Shown here one piece after another: positions 1 through 11,086 of a stretch of 64,000 nucleotides of DNA. The stretch spans positions 40,256,258-40,320,257 of the forward strand of contig CM042092.1 of the NCBI GenBank assembly GCA_023512835.1, given 5' to 3'. Source of the DNA: Taxillus chinensis (taxonomy: Eukaryota > Streptophyta > Magnoliopsida > Santalales > Loranthaceae). The notes under the pieces were generated by a model. It had not been told where the DNA came from and made no database searches. It saw only the letters and a program-made list of their open reading frames with translations. Both the position numbers and the translations under genes were made by a program. The number at the start of each line of letters is the position of its first letter. Within the stretch, counting starts at the first letter, position 1.

Positions 1-235
1 AAGGTCTTCCACCTTGGTGTATCCACCTAACGCCTGTAAGTCCCTGGAAAACAAGCAAACACAGTAGGAGGGGTGAGCAACCACGGCTCGGTAGGGATCA
101 AGTCTCCCCAACCCTTCCCATGCTCCTAGCGGCTACATGCATGTGCACAAGTGTAGTGACGTGTTACAACAATCTCAACAAACAATATCAAACCACATCA
201 GTAGTCACAATTATCCATCACACAAAACACAAGTG

Positions 236-334
236 ATTTAACCGCCTCTTCAGGCCAAGTTATTTAACCGCCTCTTCAGGCCACTGGTTTAACCGCCTCT
301 CAGGCAAAGTAGTTTAACAGCCTCTTCAGGCCAG
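236..334. repeat. LTR-internal minisatellite, about 25-30 bp x 4
   Basis: Four imperfect copies of a unit containing AACCGCCTCTTCAGGCCA lie head to tail. The paralogous LTR at 58215-59921 has a different minisatellite at the matching place, so this is a rapidly changing segment inside the LTR. Confidence 0.85.
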
Positions 335-916
335 ATTCCACAGTCAGGCACACAACTTATACCACAGTCGCACAAACATAAAACCAAACACTTGGTGTGC
401 ACCCGCTCACAAGTGCACAAACCCAACCACTCAGGAAAGGAACACACACCCAAAGATATATACATACACTAAATCACAAGTCCAGCCACACAGGCATAGT
501 ATCAAGCACGTAATGGGCATATACATACAGCTATATTCACACAGGCATTTCATCAAACACATAGCATGTAATCCACAGAATCACACCAACATGCCACTGA
601 AGGCCAACATCCATATAGGAGATCACACCTATATGGATTACATACTTATATATAACAGTTATAACCTGAAATCTGCCCTGGAACCCTAGGACAGAGAAGG
701 ACTTAGGAAGAACAGAACCCCTACCTCAAGGAAAACGCAACAACACAGCAACGGTCTGATCCCAACCCGAACGCCGTCCACCCACGAAGCACCGACCACC
801 CACGCAAGACGCCCGGCAAAGAACCAGGAGCTCTCCTTCCCTCTCTCTCTCTCTCTCTCTCTGCGACGGCTGGTGAAGCAACAAACCCTAAACCTAAAAC
901 AGAGGGCTTCTCCTCC

Positions 917-993
917 TTATATAGACAACACAACATCAAAACGACGTAGTTTTGATTAAGTGAATCCCAGGATCAAAACGACGTAGTTTTGAT
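917..993 (-). promoter_or_regulatory. Predicted LTR core promoter with twin ACGT palindromes
   Basis: Read on the minus strand, two copies of a 22-bp imperfect palindrome (972-993 and 935-956; arms ATCAAAAC and GTTTTGAT around an ACGT core) precede a TATATAA box at 918-924 by about 10 and 50 bp. A CT/GA tract at 839-862 lies in the presumed leader. The same arrangement recurs in the chromovirus LTR at 59410-59500. The promoter role is inferred from the TATA box and the LTR position. Confidence 0.55.
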
Positions 994-1124
994 CACACAA
1001 GTTATCACCTTTTCGCACCCCTATAGGCCAAAATACTCAGAATTTCAACATGGTCCTTTGGAGGAAGTTCCTTAGAATGTCAAAACCAAGGGAACCATGC
1101 AAAAATAAGCCTGCACGCCAATTT

Positions 1125-1249
1125 GCACGTGAATTCCCAATTCACGTGCACCTCCATATGGACTCCAAATGCTCTCAAACTTCACCCCTAGCTTCCTTGC
1201 ATCATTTAGAAGACAATTACACTTGCACGTGAATTGGACCCATATCACG
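1125..1249. promoter_or_regulatory. G-box (CACGTG) inverted-repeat cluster in LTR
   Basis: A perfect dyad, GCACGTGAATT and its complement separated by 3 bases, spans 1125-1149. Further CACGTG boxes follow at about 1226 and 1244. CACGTG is the known binding core for plant bZIP and bHLH factors. It lies upstream of the TATA box in element orientation, consistent with a U3 enhancer (inference). Confidence 0.5.
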
Positions 1250-1423
1250 TGCACCTCACATACATGTCCATTTGGCCTGAAACCTCTGTGGTAGATAGAG
1301 GACACCATTCTAAGCATCTTTCCTTTTGCACGTGAATTCATTGGAGTCCATTTACTAGGTCAAAATCTAGAAAAACTCTACTCAGGAGGCAAAACTGACT
1401 AACTCAAGGTACGGGTCCTTACA

Positions 1424-1712
1424 GTTCCTTACTCCACATGTAAGTTCCTTACTCCGTATGTAAGTTCCTTACTCCGCATGTAAGTTCCTTACTCCGTATG
1501 TAAGTTCCTTACTCCGCATGTAAGTTCCTTACTCCGCATGTAGGTTCCTTACTCCGCATGTAAGTTCCTTACTCCGCATGTAAGTTCCTTACTCCGGGCG
1601 AGTAATAAGTCCGGATTCCTTACTCCGCATCTGGTTTCTTTACTCCGCATCTATTTTCCTTACTCCGCACTTATCCTTTAAGTTCTTAGTCCGTAGGATT
1701 GTTCCTTATTCC
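1424..1712. repeat. 20-bp minisatellite (TTCCTTACTCCGCATGTAAG)
   Basis: About nine near-perfect 20-bp copies run from 1424 to about 1600, then copies become degenerate and spaced to about 1712. The core TTCCTTACTCCG recurs in the two other LTR fragments of this family in the window. Confidence 0.9.
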
Positions 1713-1926
1713 GTATGTATTTGTTACTTGGTTATTTACCAAGTGTTTGACGACACTAACTCTTGTCCGGATCAGGATTATGTATCCTGTCCTTAGCTTT
1801 GCTCTCACGAGTGCATCTTTGGATTAGTGACATACCTTCTGCAATGATCAAATAAACACAAAAGATCTCAGATCAAATTACATAAGGCTTTATCAGCATT
1901 ATCCAAATTCTGGGTTTGATCCAACA
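1424..1926 (-). mobile_element. Fragment of a minisatellite-bearing copia-type LTR
   Basis: On the minus strand this fragment starts with TGTTGGATCAAACCC at 1926, a typical copia LTR start, exactly where the Copia-A 3' LTR homology is interrupted. It carries the same TTCCTTACTCCG minisatellite as the LTR fragments at 41751-42882 and 51094-52223. Those fragments appear to keep the opposite LTR end, so together they sample one LTR family. The left side is cut off by the chromovirus LTR at 1423. It probably inserted into the Copia-A LTR first, and the chromovirus then inserted into it. Confidence 0.65.
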
Positions 1927-2425
1927 GCTTCGAAGCTAGGTCAGAATCAGTGCTACGAGTTTTTAAGATCTACGAGGCTTCGAGTCGGACAACTGCATTT
2001 TGCCTTGGCTAGTAGATACTTCTGGGTCTGTGCAATAGGTCTTACGACCCTGCGAGCTTCAGTCTACGACCCTACGAGCTACGACTCTACGAGTCTTAGC
2101 TTTGAATCTGTGAGACGCGGCTCTGCATCTGTCTGCACCTTGAGTCTACGACCATATGACCTTGTGTCCCTTCGAGGCTTCTACCTTGTACCTATACGAG
2201 GCTTTGACCATTGAGTCTTTTGATCTGCGACCTTCGAGTCTTCTGATCTACGACCTTCGAGTCAGAACGTACATAGGTAGACTCCCTCTATGAGCTCACT
2301 CTAAGAGATCACTCTACGAAGTTATCCAACCAAGTATGGATCTTCGACCTAGACCTTCGAGCTTGCGGATTCCATATCCTGCAGCATGTTGACAACAATG
2401 ACAACTCAACCTCGTGGGAACGACA
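1927..2425 (-). mobile_element. Copia-A 3' LTR, truncated to 0.5 kb
   Basis: It matches 9028-9523 of the 5' LTR with scattered substitutions. The outer two-thirds is missing because a foreign LTR end abuts it at 1926/1927. It is rich in CTACGA/TTCGAG-type short repeats. Confidence 0.85.
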
Positions 2426-2438
2426 ATCTCCCCCTTGG
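2426..2438 (-). other. Copia-A polypurine tract
   Basis: The minus-strand sequence CCAAGGGGGAGAT lies immediately inside the 3' LTR, where plus-strand DNA synthesis would be primed. Confidence 0.75.
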
Positions 2439-2588
2439 AATTGTTGGCAACATACATAATGCGCAAACCTTTCAAATCACGCCCCCTAAACTCTGCCACT
2501 GTGTGCTCCCCCTGGACATAGTTCTCTCTTCTCTTCTCCCCCTTTACCAACCAGTTGCAAAGAAAGAGGGGGGAACCCTATGGACGCC

Positions 2589-3410
2589 TTACGCGTGAGG
2601 AGGTAGTTGTACAGACAGCCCGCTTCGGTGTCTATCAAACAGCTCAATGGAAAGAGGTTTGGTGAGAATATCTACAGTTTGTTCCTGTGTGGGAACAGAC
2701 ACCAATTGTACAGTTCCCTCTTCCACTTGTTCTTTGATGTAGTGGTATCGGTAGTCGATATGCCTGGTCTTTGAATGCTGAACGGGATTCCTGCTAATAC
2801 TGATTGCACTCTGGTTGTCACACCAAATGTTAACAGGTAACTCCACATTCACTCCCAAGTCTGGCAGTTGAGTATTCATCAATACCACTTGAGTACATGC
2901 AGCATGTGACGCCACATATTCAGCTTCGGCTGTGCTGCAGGACACACTGTTCTATTTATGGCTCAACCATGCAACACACTTGGAGCCCAGATAAAAACTG
3001 CAGCCACTGGTAAATCGTCTACCATCTATGTTTCCAGCCCAGTCTGCATCAGTGTAAGCCTGTAACTCAATTAAATCCTTAGAGGGATACCATAACCCCA
3101 TCTCTAATGTACCATTTAGGTATCTAAGGATTCTCTTGACTGCCAGCAAGTGAGACTCCTTCGGATCGACTTGATATCGACTTGCTTGACACACAGCTTG
3201 CATGAGATCAGGTTGGGAGGCTGTAATGTATAGGAGGCTTCCAATCATACCTCGATACTCTTTTTGATTTACACTCATGCCTTCCTGATCTTTGTGTAAT
3301 TTGCAGCCTATAAGCATTGGTGTTCTAACAGGCCTGCTATCATTCATCCCATACTTCTGTAACAGTTCTACGGCATACTTATGCTGTGATATAAAGATTC
3401 CTTCAGTAGT
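2589..3410 (-). pseudogene. Copia-A RNase H and end of RT (broken)
   Basis: The pieces 3347-2952 and 2945-2589 read as the connection region and RNase H of a copia polyprotein. Visible motifs are the GSLLYITASQPDL segment, the AYTDADWAG stretch with a catalytic-type Asp, AEAEYVA, and the C-terminal HIDYRYHYIKEQV and DILTKPL. A stop separates the two pieces at about 2950, and another break lies near 3410. RNase H would degrade the RNA strand of the RNA-DNA hybrid. It cannot be made intact from this copy. Confidence 0.9.
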
Positions 3411-4130
3411 TTACCTAATTGGTAATGCCAAGAAGTATGTTAACTCACCTATGAGAGACATTCCAAATTCATCACTTATTTTCTGTGCAAATTTTTCACA
3501 TAGCCCTGAGTGACTGCCTCCGAATATGATGTCATCTACATAAACTATGGTAGCCAGCTGAACTCTATCTGAATTCAGTATATATAAATTATGATCCACT
3601 ATTCCTCTACTGAAGTTCATTTTCTGTAGATACCTATCCAGTTGGCTATACCATGCCCTAGGAGCCTGCTTCAGGCCATACAAGGCTTTCTTTAACCTAC
3701 ATACATGTGTCTCATCATCAGCAATCTGTACTCCATCTGGTTGCTCAATATAAACTTCCTCTTTCAGCTATCCATTCAAAAATGCAGACTTCACATCCAT
3801 TTGATAGACTTTGAACCTCTTGTATGCTGCCAATGCAAGAAACATCCTAATCGTTTCTAACCTTGCTACTGGTGCAAATGTTTCATCAACATTTGTACCC
3901 TCAATCTGAGAGTATCCTTTGCATACAAGTCTAGCCTTGTTCCTAATAACCGTGCCATCTTCATTCAATTTATTTCTGAACACCCACTTTGTTTTGATGA
4001 CATTTTTACTCTTTGGTCTAGGAACCAGCTCCCATGTCTTGTTCTTTTTAATTTGGTCCAGCTCATCATCCATTGCTGTGACCCAAGCTTCATCCTCTAC
4101 TGCTTCTCCAACTGTTTTGGGCTTTATCTG
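3411..4130 (-). pseudogene. Copia-A reverse transcriptase (broken)
   Basis: RT begins in the long 4748-3768 reading frame (motifs [32 protein letters not shown]) and, after a stop at 3768, continues in 3683-3411. That piece has YGLKQAPRAWY and the catalytic YVDD at about 3542-3531. The family copies element RNA into cDNA in cytoplasmic particles. Apart from the interrupting stop at 3768 and a short frame break before 3683, the motifs are well kept. Confidence 0.9.
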
Positions 4131-5230
4131 AGAGAGCAGGGCAGTAGCCCTTGTAAACTTTCTTCTGGTAGTTACACCTGCTTGGGGATCACCAAGGATC
4201 TGATCCTTGTCATGCACACTGGACCATGTCCTCCTGGTCTTTTTGCTTGAATTTTCTCCAGGGTTAGACTCTTCTTTCTCTTCTTCATCAGACTTCTCTG
4301 AGTCTGTGTCCTCATCTTTCTTTTCCTTTTCATGCTCAATCTCTTCTTCCATCTGAGGTTCTTCTACTTCAAAATCTAGATTCTCATCCTCGATTACCTC
4401 ATTCTTCCAATTTTCATCCACTTTAACTTCACTTGAAGTTATAACTTTTCCAAGTCTTGGAAGAAAGACTCTATATCCCTTTGTCTGATATGAGTATCCA
4501 ACGAATGTTCCTTCCTCAAATCTGGCATGAAAGTTTCCTCTTCCTTGCTCCTTTATCTTTACGAAGCAAGGACTTCCAAATATTCTAAAGTATTTGGCTG
4601 TTGACTTCTTCCCACACCATAATTCATAGGGTGTGCAGTCTGTTCTTGGTCTTAATGTTACTCTATTCATAAGATGTACTGCTGTTCTTGTTGCCTCTGT
4701 CCAAAACCTTGCATGAAGATTAGCTTCCAGCAGAAGAGTTCTGCCCATTTCAATGATAGCCTTATTTTTCCTTTCAACAACTCCATTTTGATGTGGAGTC
4801 CTTGCTGTTGATAATTGATGCTGAATCCCATGTTTTTCAGATATCTTTCAAAAGCTTCATTTGTAAACTCAGTACCCTGATCAGATCTCAATATCTTAAT
4901 CTTTCGACCACAGTCATTTTCAGCCATTATTCTATACTTCTTGAAGCACTCCAAAGCTTCTGTCTTGTGCTTTAGATACATAATACAAGTTCTTCTGGTG
5001 AAGTCATCCACAAACAAGATGAAATATCTTTCACCATTGATTCCCTTGTTTCTCATTGGTCCACATAGGTCTGTATGCACAATGTCTAGAGCTGCTTCAA
5101 AACTGTACTCTTTTACTTTATAATGAAATCTGACTTGTTTTCTATGTAGGCATGCTGAGCAGACATGCTCTCTTTCTCTTTTCATGTCTGGGATATCCCT
5201 AATAGCCTTGCAGTTCACAAGTCTTCTCAT
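4131..5230 (-). pseudogene. Copia-A integrase (frameshifted)
   Basis: The frame 5230-4667 carries the end of the zinc-binding region (VCSACLHRKQ) and the integrase core with HTDLCGPM and SDQGTEF, two of the D,D,E catalytic positions. The third, in the GVVERKNK segment, is read only after a frame change near 4800, after which the frame 4748-3768 continues. Downstream is a long acidic linker (about residues 115-170 of that frame, rich in E, D and K) before RT. Integrase would insert the cDNA into the chromosome. The frameshift disables this copy. Confidence 0.9.
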
Positions 5231-5263
5231 GTTCTTCTAATTCAGATGTCCCAGTTTTCTATG

Positions 5264-5842
5264 TCAGAGTTCATTTTCTTCTACCTTCATCATATGACAG
5301 CTATGGGTCTTGCTTTCATCAATTACATACAAGTCCCCATCTATCCTTCTTCTAGCTGCTACTGTGTTGTCATTTTCTCTCTTTACTTGACAACCAGTTT
5401 TAGTAAAGGTCACTTCATGACCTGCATCACACAGCTGACTAACGGATGTGAGATTATACTTCAATCCTTCAACATGCAACACATCCTTCAGTTTGTCCTT
5501 ACCCCATTTGGCAGAGCCTAGCCCCTTGATCTTCAGAGAGCTATCATTGCCAAATCTCACTTTGCCAGATTTGTCTTTGTTTACATCTGACAGTTTCTTC
5601 AGGTTACCAGTCATGTGACCTGAGCAGCCACTATCAAGGATCCACTGTCTGTCCTTCATGTCTACTTTCAATGCAATCTCAGCAATATGAGCCACTTCTT
5701 TCCCTTTAGCCATGTAGACTTGTTTTACTTTAGACATGAAGCGCTCTCCCTGTTTTACTTTAGACTTGAAGTACTCCCCCTGAGATGTAGGCTTCATAGT
5801 CTTCTGAGATGCTATCACTTTCCTTTTCTCTTGAACTTTCAC
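5264..5842 (-). pseudogene. Copia-A protease and GAG-pre-integrase region
   Basis: This 192-residue frame has the retropepsin-like motif WILDSGCSGHMTG with catalytic Asp near 5635, followed by the VLHVEGLKYNLTSVSQL segment and the GAG-pre-integrase region. The family protease cleaves the gag-pol polyprotein. A short internal near-repeat, built around SKVKQ, is seen at residues 21-41. A break at about 5250 separates it from integrase. Confidence 0.9.
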
Positions 5843-5993
5843 AGTATCCTTTTTCTTATTCTACTCAAGAATAAGTACTCTTCTTGCACTGTGTCGTTCA
5901 CTCCCGCAATTATCACAAACATCCAAGTCCGAAAGTACAGCAAACTTGTTGCCTGTGGTAATGGGCTTTGGCTTCCACCAGCATGAAGTTTCT

Positions 5994-7882
5994 TCATGAC
6001 CTTGTTTCTGACAGCCTGGCCTTGATGGTTGGTTTCACAGGTTTACCTTCTTTCTTGAGGGGCACCCGAACACTTGAAGAAAGGACATTTGCATTAGATT
6101 TCTTCACATTCTTGGAATGCTCAGATTTCTGAATGCATTTGGTCACTCCATTGAGCTTGGACTCCTTCGGATGTCTCTCTATCTTCTCATCATTTACGCC
6201 ACCCTTCCCTTTCATGTTGCTCAGGATCACGTCATTCACTCTCTCCATTTCATCCAGTGGATTGTTATGGGAAAAAGGATTTACTACCTTCGTAGGATTA
6301 TCTGAATTGACAGCCATTCTCGTAACATGCGGTGTCGCCCTGTTCTTCTAAGCGTCTGGTGCTGTGATGAGTGATCTGATCTGGGAGTTGCCAGTGGTTG
6401 AGGCTTGACTGGTTCCGTCTTTTGAGATCTTCTGTTGAAGGCCTACCAGTTCTTCTTCAAGCAGTTGGATTGTGGTGTCTCTGATGGTAAGTTTTGTGGT
6501 GATGTCATCACAAATCTTGATCTGCTCCTCTAACTTGAGCTTTAGATTGACAATCTCCACGCAGAACGCCTTGGAGTCCACCAACACCCTATCCTTCTCA
6601 CCTCTGATTTCACCAAGCTCTCCCTTGGCCAGCTTGAGCTCTCCCTTGAGCTGCTTTATCCTACAACCTCTCTTGCGGATCTCCTCAGTAGCAAGCTCTA
6701 GCTCCTCCTCCAGATCTACTTCTTCTTATACTGCCTCATCCTCTTCAGAGGCAGTGCTGCCATTGTCTACCTCTATCTTGGCGACAAAGGCACAATCTGA
6801 TGAACATTCCTCTTCATCATTAGATTCAGTAATCCGGCTCATGTAGTTCTTGTGTGAGCCCTTCTTCTTTTGTGGAGCTGCTGGTCTTCTTGTGGAATAG
6901 CTTCTTCGGTATGATGACTTCTTCCACTTTGTATCTTCTTCATCCGAGGCTTCATCATCCGAGTCATTAGCTTTCACTTTGCATTGAGATGGAAAGTGCG
7001 GCACTTTTCACATTTAAAACATCTGAGGGAAAGCCCTCCTTTCCCTTTTCCTCAAGCTTGCTTTCCTACTCCACTCTTTCTGAATTTTCTGGTGAAGTAG
7101 GCTACCACCTCATCTTCACCATCTTCATTGTCACTGTCCTCTTGTTCGTCTGAGGACTCAACTTCCTTCTTTAATTTTAATTGTCTCATAGCCTTGAAGG
7201 CTACTTCTTTTGATTCCTTGGCTGTGGGCTGGGATGTAGATGTAGATGGCTCTTCATAAGAGTGCAGCTTCATCTCGAATGCAGTCAGACTGCATTGCAA
7301 CTCCTGCAATGACATTGTCTCTAGGTCTCTGCTGTTTTCCAAAACTTCCACCCATGGAATGAATCTTTTGGGTAGAACTCTCAATACCTTTTTTACTATG
7401 GAAAATTTATTTTTATTTTTGCCATGACTTCGCATGTCATTGACAATTTCTGTTAATCGTACGAAGAACTCCTATATACTCTCTTGCTCCTCCATCTTGA
7501 GAGCTTCGAATCTCTGAGTATACAGTTGCAGCCTAGTTTCCTTTAGTCGGCCATCACCTTGATAGACACTTTCGAGTCTATCCCATAAATCCTTCGCAAC
7601 CCTGTAGTCCATCACCTTTGCATATTCAGAGTCTGTGAGTGCTGATGTAATGACACTCAGAGCTCTGCCGTTTAGCTCATAGGTTCTTCTTTCAGCTTCT
7701 GTGGGTTCTCTATCGTTGGCTGGTTCTATATATCCATCTCTGATTACCCGCTCAACGTCCATACCCATGGACATAAACACAGTCTCCATCCTCGCTCTCC
7801 ATATCTTATAATTTGTGCCATCAAAGATAGACACTCTCTTAGCGTAGTTGGAGCTGGTACTCAGTCCGTTGATTGGAATCAC
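5994..7882 (-). pseudogene. Copia-A gag (broken)
   Basis: Five consecutive minus-strand pieces make up gag. 7882-7472 is the N-terminal gag domain, with FDGTNYKIWRARMETVF and the KDLWDRLESVYQGD segment. 7435-7052 continues with an acidic, glutamate-rich stretch. 7004-6726 follows a zinc knuckle near 7020 whose CX2CX4HX4C pattern is only legible if one base is missing. 6587-6348 looks like a coiled coil. 6317-5994 is basic and low-complexity. Gag would form the virus-like particle. At least four breaks make it non-functional. Confidence 0.85.
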
Positions 7883-8003
7883 TATTTAAAAACTGTTGCT
7901 TGGTCACTAAGCTGTTAAGCCATAGATCTCAAACAACACTAACTTATCAAGCTGTGAGATCACTTCTCCATAGAGTGATAGATTTGCCTCCAATGAGAAC
8001 TTA

Positions 8004-8015
8004 GCTCTGATACCA
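8004..8015 (-). other. Copia-A primer-binding site (tRNA-Met type)
   Basis: The minus strand reads TGGTATCAGAGC, the well-known plant copia primer site complementary to initiator tRNA-Met. It sits two bases inside the 5' LTR end at 8018 and fixes that boundary. Confidence 0.9.
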
Positions 8016-8017
8016 AT

Positions 8018-9523
8018 TGATATTTCCAAGTTCCAAGCACATTTATCTTTAAATAAGGGTTTGTATACAGAGAGGGGGATGAATCTGTATACTATAAAAC
8101 TTTTCCTTAAGTTTTATGAGTAGGATACTTTGGAGAGTTTGCTCTAATAGATGTGGTCTTCGTTTGGATGATATTTTAATGTCTCATACAATATCAGTCA
8201 CAAGCAAGCATATATGAGAAAGAAAAGACAGAGACACGCAATATACGTGTTTTGATCAATGTGATCGCTCCACGGTGGTGAGGGTGTTCCTACACCAAGT
8301 CCAATCCACTAAATATCTTATAGTACAGTAGGGTTTAGCCCTTTTTACAAATAGGATCAACTCTCTCTTCTTTTCAATGCAAATATAAAAATAGTATTGC
8401 TCTAGACTTTACTCACTGTAAAAAATCTGTCTGTGCAATCTGCTCCTGCATTGATGACCGTTTGCTATGCTCGACCTTCAATCACTCCTTTGCCGGACTC
8501 ACGATCTGTTCACCAAATGTATGAGGAAGAAAGATGGATGAACTCACTGTTATCTTTCTTTCAATCTCCCTCTCTCTGGTTGTATAAACTACTCTACGTC
8601 GCCTCTTGTATCTCTGCAGATACGTTTCTTCACTGCACAAAGAATATTATTCGGCGCTCTCTTTTTTTACATCAGGCACATTCCTTGCTTTTTATAGGCC
8701 GACCAAAGTCTGAAACCCTCCAACTAGGGTTAAGCATGTTTCAGCCTGTGATCATCACCGTAGAAACAAGTTAAACCCCTCTCGGATGACGTCCATGTGT
8801 TTTGCAGTACTTAGTGTACTTAAAACCACTGCCCGGGTAACGACTTACTGAAACAGTGAGCGTCCACGCGTTTCACTCCTTCGTAGCACGCTCTTTTCCT
8901 TTCACAAGCCACAACCTCGAGATATTGCCTCGTAGCCTTTCTACGAGTCTACGAGTCTTCCTCTTCGATTCTTCGAGTCTGAGTCTTCGAACCAAGGGCA
9001 TTCATCTCCCAATACTTCTACTCTGTAGCTTCGAAGCTAGGTGAAAATCAGTGCTACGAGTTTTTAAGCTCTACGAGGCTTCAAGTCGGACAATTGCATT
9101 TTGCATTGGCTAGTAGATACTTCCGGGTCTGTGCAACAAGTCTTATGACCCTGCGAGGTTCAGTCTACGACCCTACGAGCTACCACTCTACGAGTCTTAG
9201 CTTCGAATCTGCGAGATGTGGCTTTGCATCTGTCTGCACCTTGAGTCTACGACCCAACGACCCTGTGTCCCTTCGAGGCGTCGACCCTGTACCTCTACGA
9301 GGCTTCGACCTTCGACTCTTTTGATCTACGACCTTCGAGTCTTCTGATCTACGACCTTGGAGTCAGAACGTACATAGGTAGACTCCCTCTACGTGCTCAC
9401 TCTAAGAGATCACTCTACGAAGTTATCCAACCAAGTACAGATCTTCGACCTAGACCTTCGAGCTTGCGGATTCCGTTTCCTATAGCATGTTGACAACAAT
9501 GACAACTCAACCTTGTGGGAACA
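8018..9523 (-). mobile_element. Copia-A 5' LTR, 1.5 kb
   Basis: Bounded by the primer site on the left and by satellite DNA on the right. In element orientation it runs from TGTTCCCACAAGG to ATATCA. Its right third matches the truncated 3' LTR at 1927-2425. Confidence 0.85.
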
Positions 9524-10436
9524 ATAGAGTGTATTAGACTTAATATAAGAAATATATCACAATGGTGGAGTTCGCCGCATTCAGTGAACCACGTACAACA
9601 AGTGTCCTTAAAGACACAAGTCTTTTGATTCGTAATTTAAACGAATATGTGGTGGTTTATTCATTTTGATGGAATTTGTGACTTTGTCATGTATTCCTAA
9701 CTTCAAAGAGTGTGTTAGACTTAGTATAGGAAATATATCACAATTGTGGAGTATGTCGCATTCAGAGAACCACGTACAACAAGTGTCCTTAAAGACACAA
9801 GTCTTTTGATTCGTAATTTAAACAAATATGTGGTTTATTCATTTTATTGGAATTTGAGACCTCAACGTGTATTCCTTATTTTGAACGGTGTATTAGACAC
9901 AGTATAGGAAATATATCACTACCATGGAGTACATTGCATTCAGCAAACCCCGTACTACTAGTGTTCTGAAAGACACAAGTCTTCTGATTTGTAATTAAGA
10001 CAAATATGTGGTTTATCCATTTTGATGGAATTTGTGACTTCGTCGTATATTCCTTCTTTCAAAGAGTGTGTTAGACTCAGTGTATAAAATATATCACTAT
10101 CGTGGAGTACGTCACATTCAGTGAACCACGAACAACGAGTGTCCTTAAAGACACAAGTCTTTTGATCCGTAATTTAAACGAATATGTGGTTTATTTATTC
10201 TGATGGAATTTGCGACCTCGTCATGTATTCCTTATTTCGAAGACTGTGTTAGGCTTTTTGGCGGAAATATATCACTACCGTGGAGTACGTCGCATTCAGC
10301 GAAGCACGTACAACTTGTGTCCTTAAAGACACAAGTCTTTTGATTTGTAATTAAAATAAATATGTGGTTATCCATTTTGATAGAATTTGTGACCTCGTCT
10401 TCTATTCCTTATTACGAAGAGTGTATTAGATGCTCT
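9524..10436. repeat. 180-bp satellite array, about 5 monomers
   Basis: Successive copies of the landmark GTGTCCTTAAAGACAC recur every 177-181 bp. Each monomer contains ATATATCACTACCGTGGAG, a GTACGTCGCATTCAGCGAA block and an AAACAAATATGTGG block. The array is cut at 10436 by the CACTA element and resumes at 21619 in register. Confidence 0.95.
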
Positions 10437-10464
10437 CACTATAAAAAAAAAATAGCTATTGAGA
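10437..10464 (+). repeat. CACTA left terminal inverted repeat
   Basis: Starts CACTATAAAA and ends GCTATTGAGA, pairing with 21591-21618. Confidence 0.92.
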
Positions 10465-10779
10465 TGGACTTAAAACCGTCCCTAATATTGACATAATTTC
10501 GTCCCAAATTAGTATTTAGGAGGGTTTTAAGTCGTCGCAAAGCCGTCTCAATTGCTACCATCCCAAATGGAATTTGTGGGACGGTATATATCTTTCCGTC
10601 TTAAATATTTTTTGCGATGACTTAAAATCGTCCCAACATTTATTTAGTTAATTAATTATATTTAATAAAATTTGGGACGGTTTAGTCCGTCGCAACTTAT
10701 TTACAACGGTATTTTCCGTCCCTAAATGTTGCAACGGTTTTATTGGTCACAAAGTAAATTCGGTTTATAACTCATTTTG

Positions 10780-11055
10780 TGACGGTATATATCCATCCCT
10801 AAAGATCATTTGAGACGCTTTTTTATCCGTCCCTAAATATTATTTGGGACGCTTTTTTATCCGTCCCTAAATATCATTTGAGACGCTTTTTTATCCGTCC
10901 CTAAATATCATTTGGGATGCTTTTTTATCCGTCTTTAAATATCATTTGGGAAGCGTTTTTATCCGTCCCTAAATATCGTCTGAGACATTTTTAATTCCAT
11001 CCCTAATATTATTTGGTATAATTTTTTATCCACCCATAAATATCATTTGTGACCA
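10780..11055. repeat. CACTA subterminal repeats, about 35 bp x 8
   Basis: The unit TTTTTTATCCGTCCCTAAAT with ATCATTTGGGACGC is repeated about eight times with a 34-35 bp period. In the family such subterminal repeats bind the TNPA-type protein. Related GGGACGG/CCGTCCC motifs are also seen at 10465-10780 and at the right end. Confidence 0.85.
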
Positions 11056-11086
11056 TTTTAATTTTTTGTCCCAAAGTTCTTCTTTC

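Larger units (their letters stand above)
1..1423 (-). mobile_element. Partial LTR of a Tekay-like Ty3/gypsy chromovirus
   Basis: This stretch aligns base for base with 58450-59921, the LTR of the chromovirus at the right end of the window, and stops at the same terminus. In element orientation (minus) the LTR begins TGTAAGGACCCGTACC at 1423. The first roughly 235 bp of the + strand copy lie outside the window. No polypurine tract follows 1423, so this is either the 5' LTR of a minus-strand element lying to the left or a solo LTR. It holds a TATA box, two ACGT-centred palindromes, several CACGTG boxes and a CT tract at 839-862. It is inserted into copia-LTR minisatellite DNA that begins at 1424. 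Confidence 0.85.
1927..9523 (-). mobile_element. Copia-A: decayed Ty1/copia LTR retrotransposon
   Basis: The element lies on the minus strand with LTRs at 8018-9523 (5') and 1927-2425 (3', truncated). It has a primer-binding site matching initiator tRNA-Met at 8004-8015 and a polypurine tract at 2426-2438. Gag, protease, integrase, reverse transcriptase and RNase H follow in the copia order from 7882 to 2589, broken by several stops and frameshifts. The 5' LTR abuts the 180-bp satellite at 9523, so the element sits at the edge of that array. The long acidic and coiled-coil gag region and long LTR suggest a SIRE/Maximus or Tork relative, but I cannot settle the lineage by eye. Confidence 0.9.

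Noticed and set aside
8004..8015. tRNA gene fragment
   Set aside because: This and the motifs at 33647, 45371 and 54131 are primer-binding sites complementary to tRNA ends, each beside an LTR.
9524..10436. CRISPR-like array of regular repeats
   Set aside because: The whole 180-bp monomer repeats, with no unique spacers. The context is a plant satellite.
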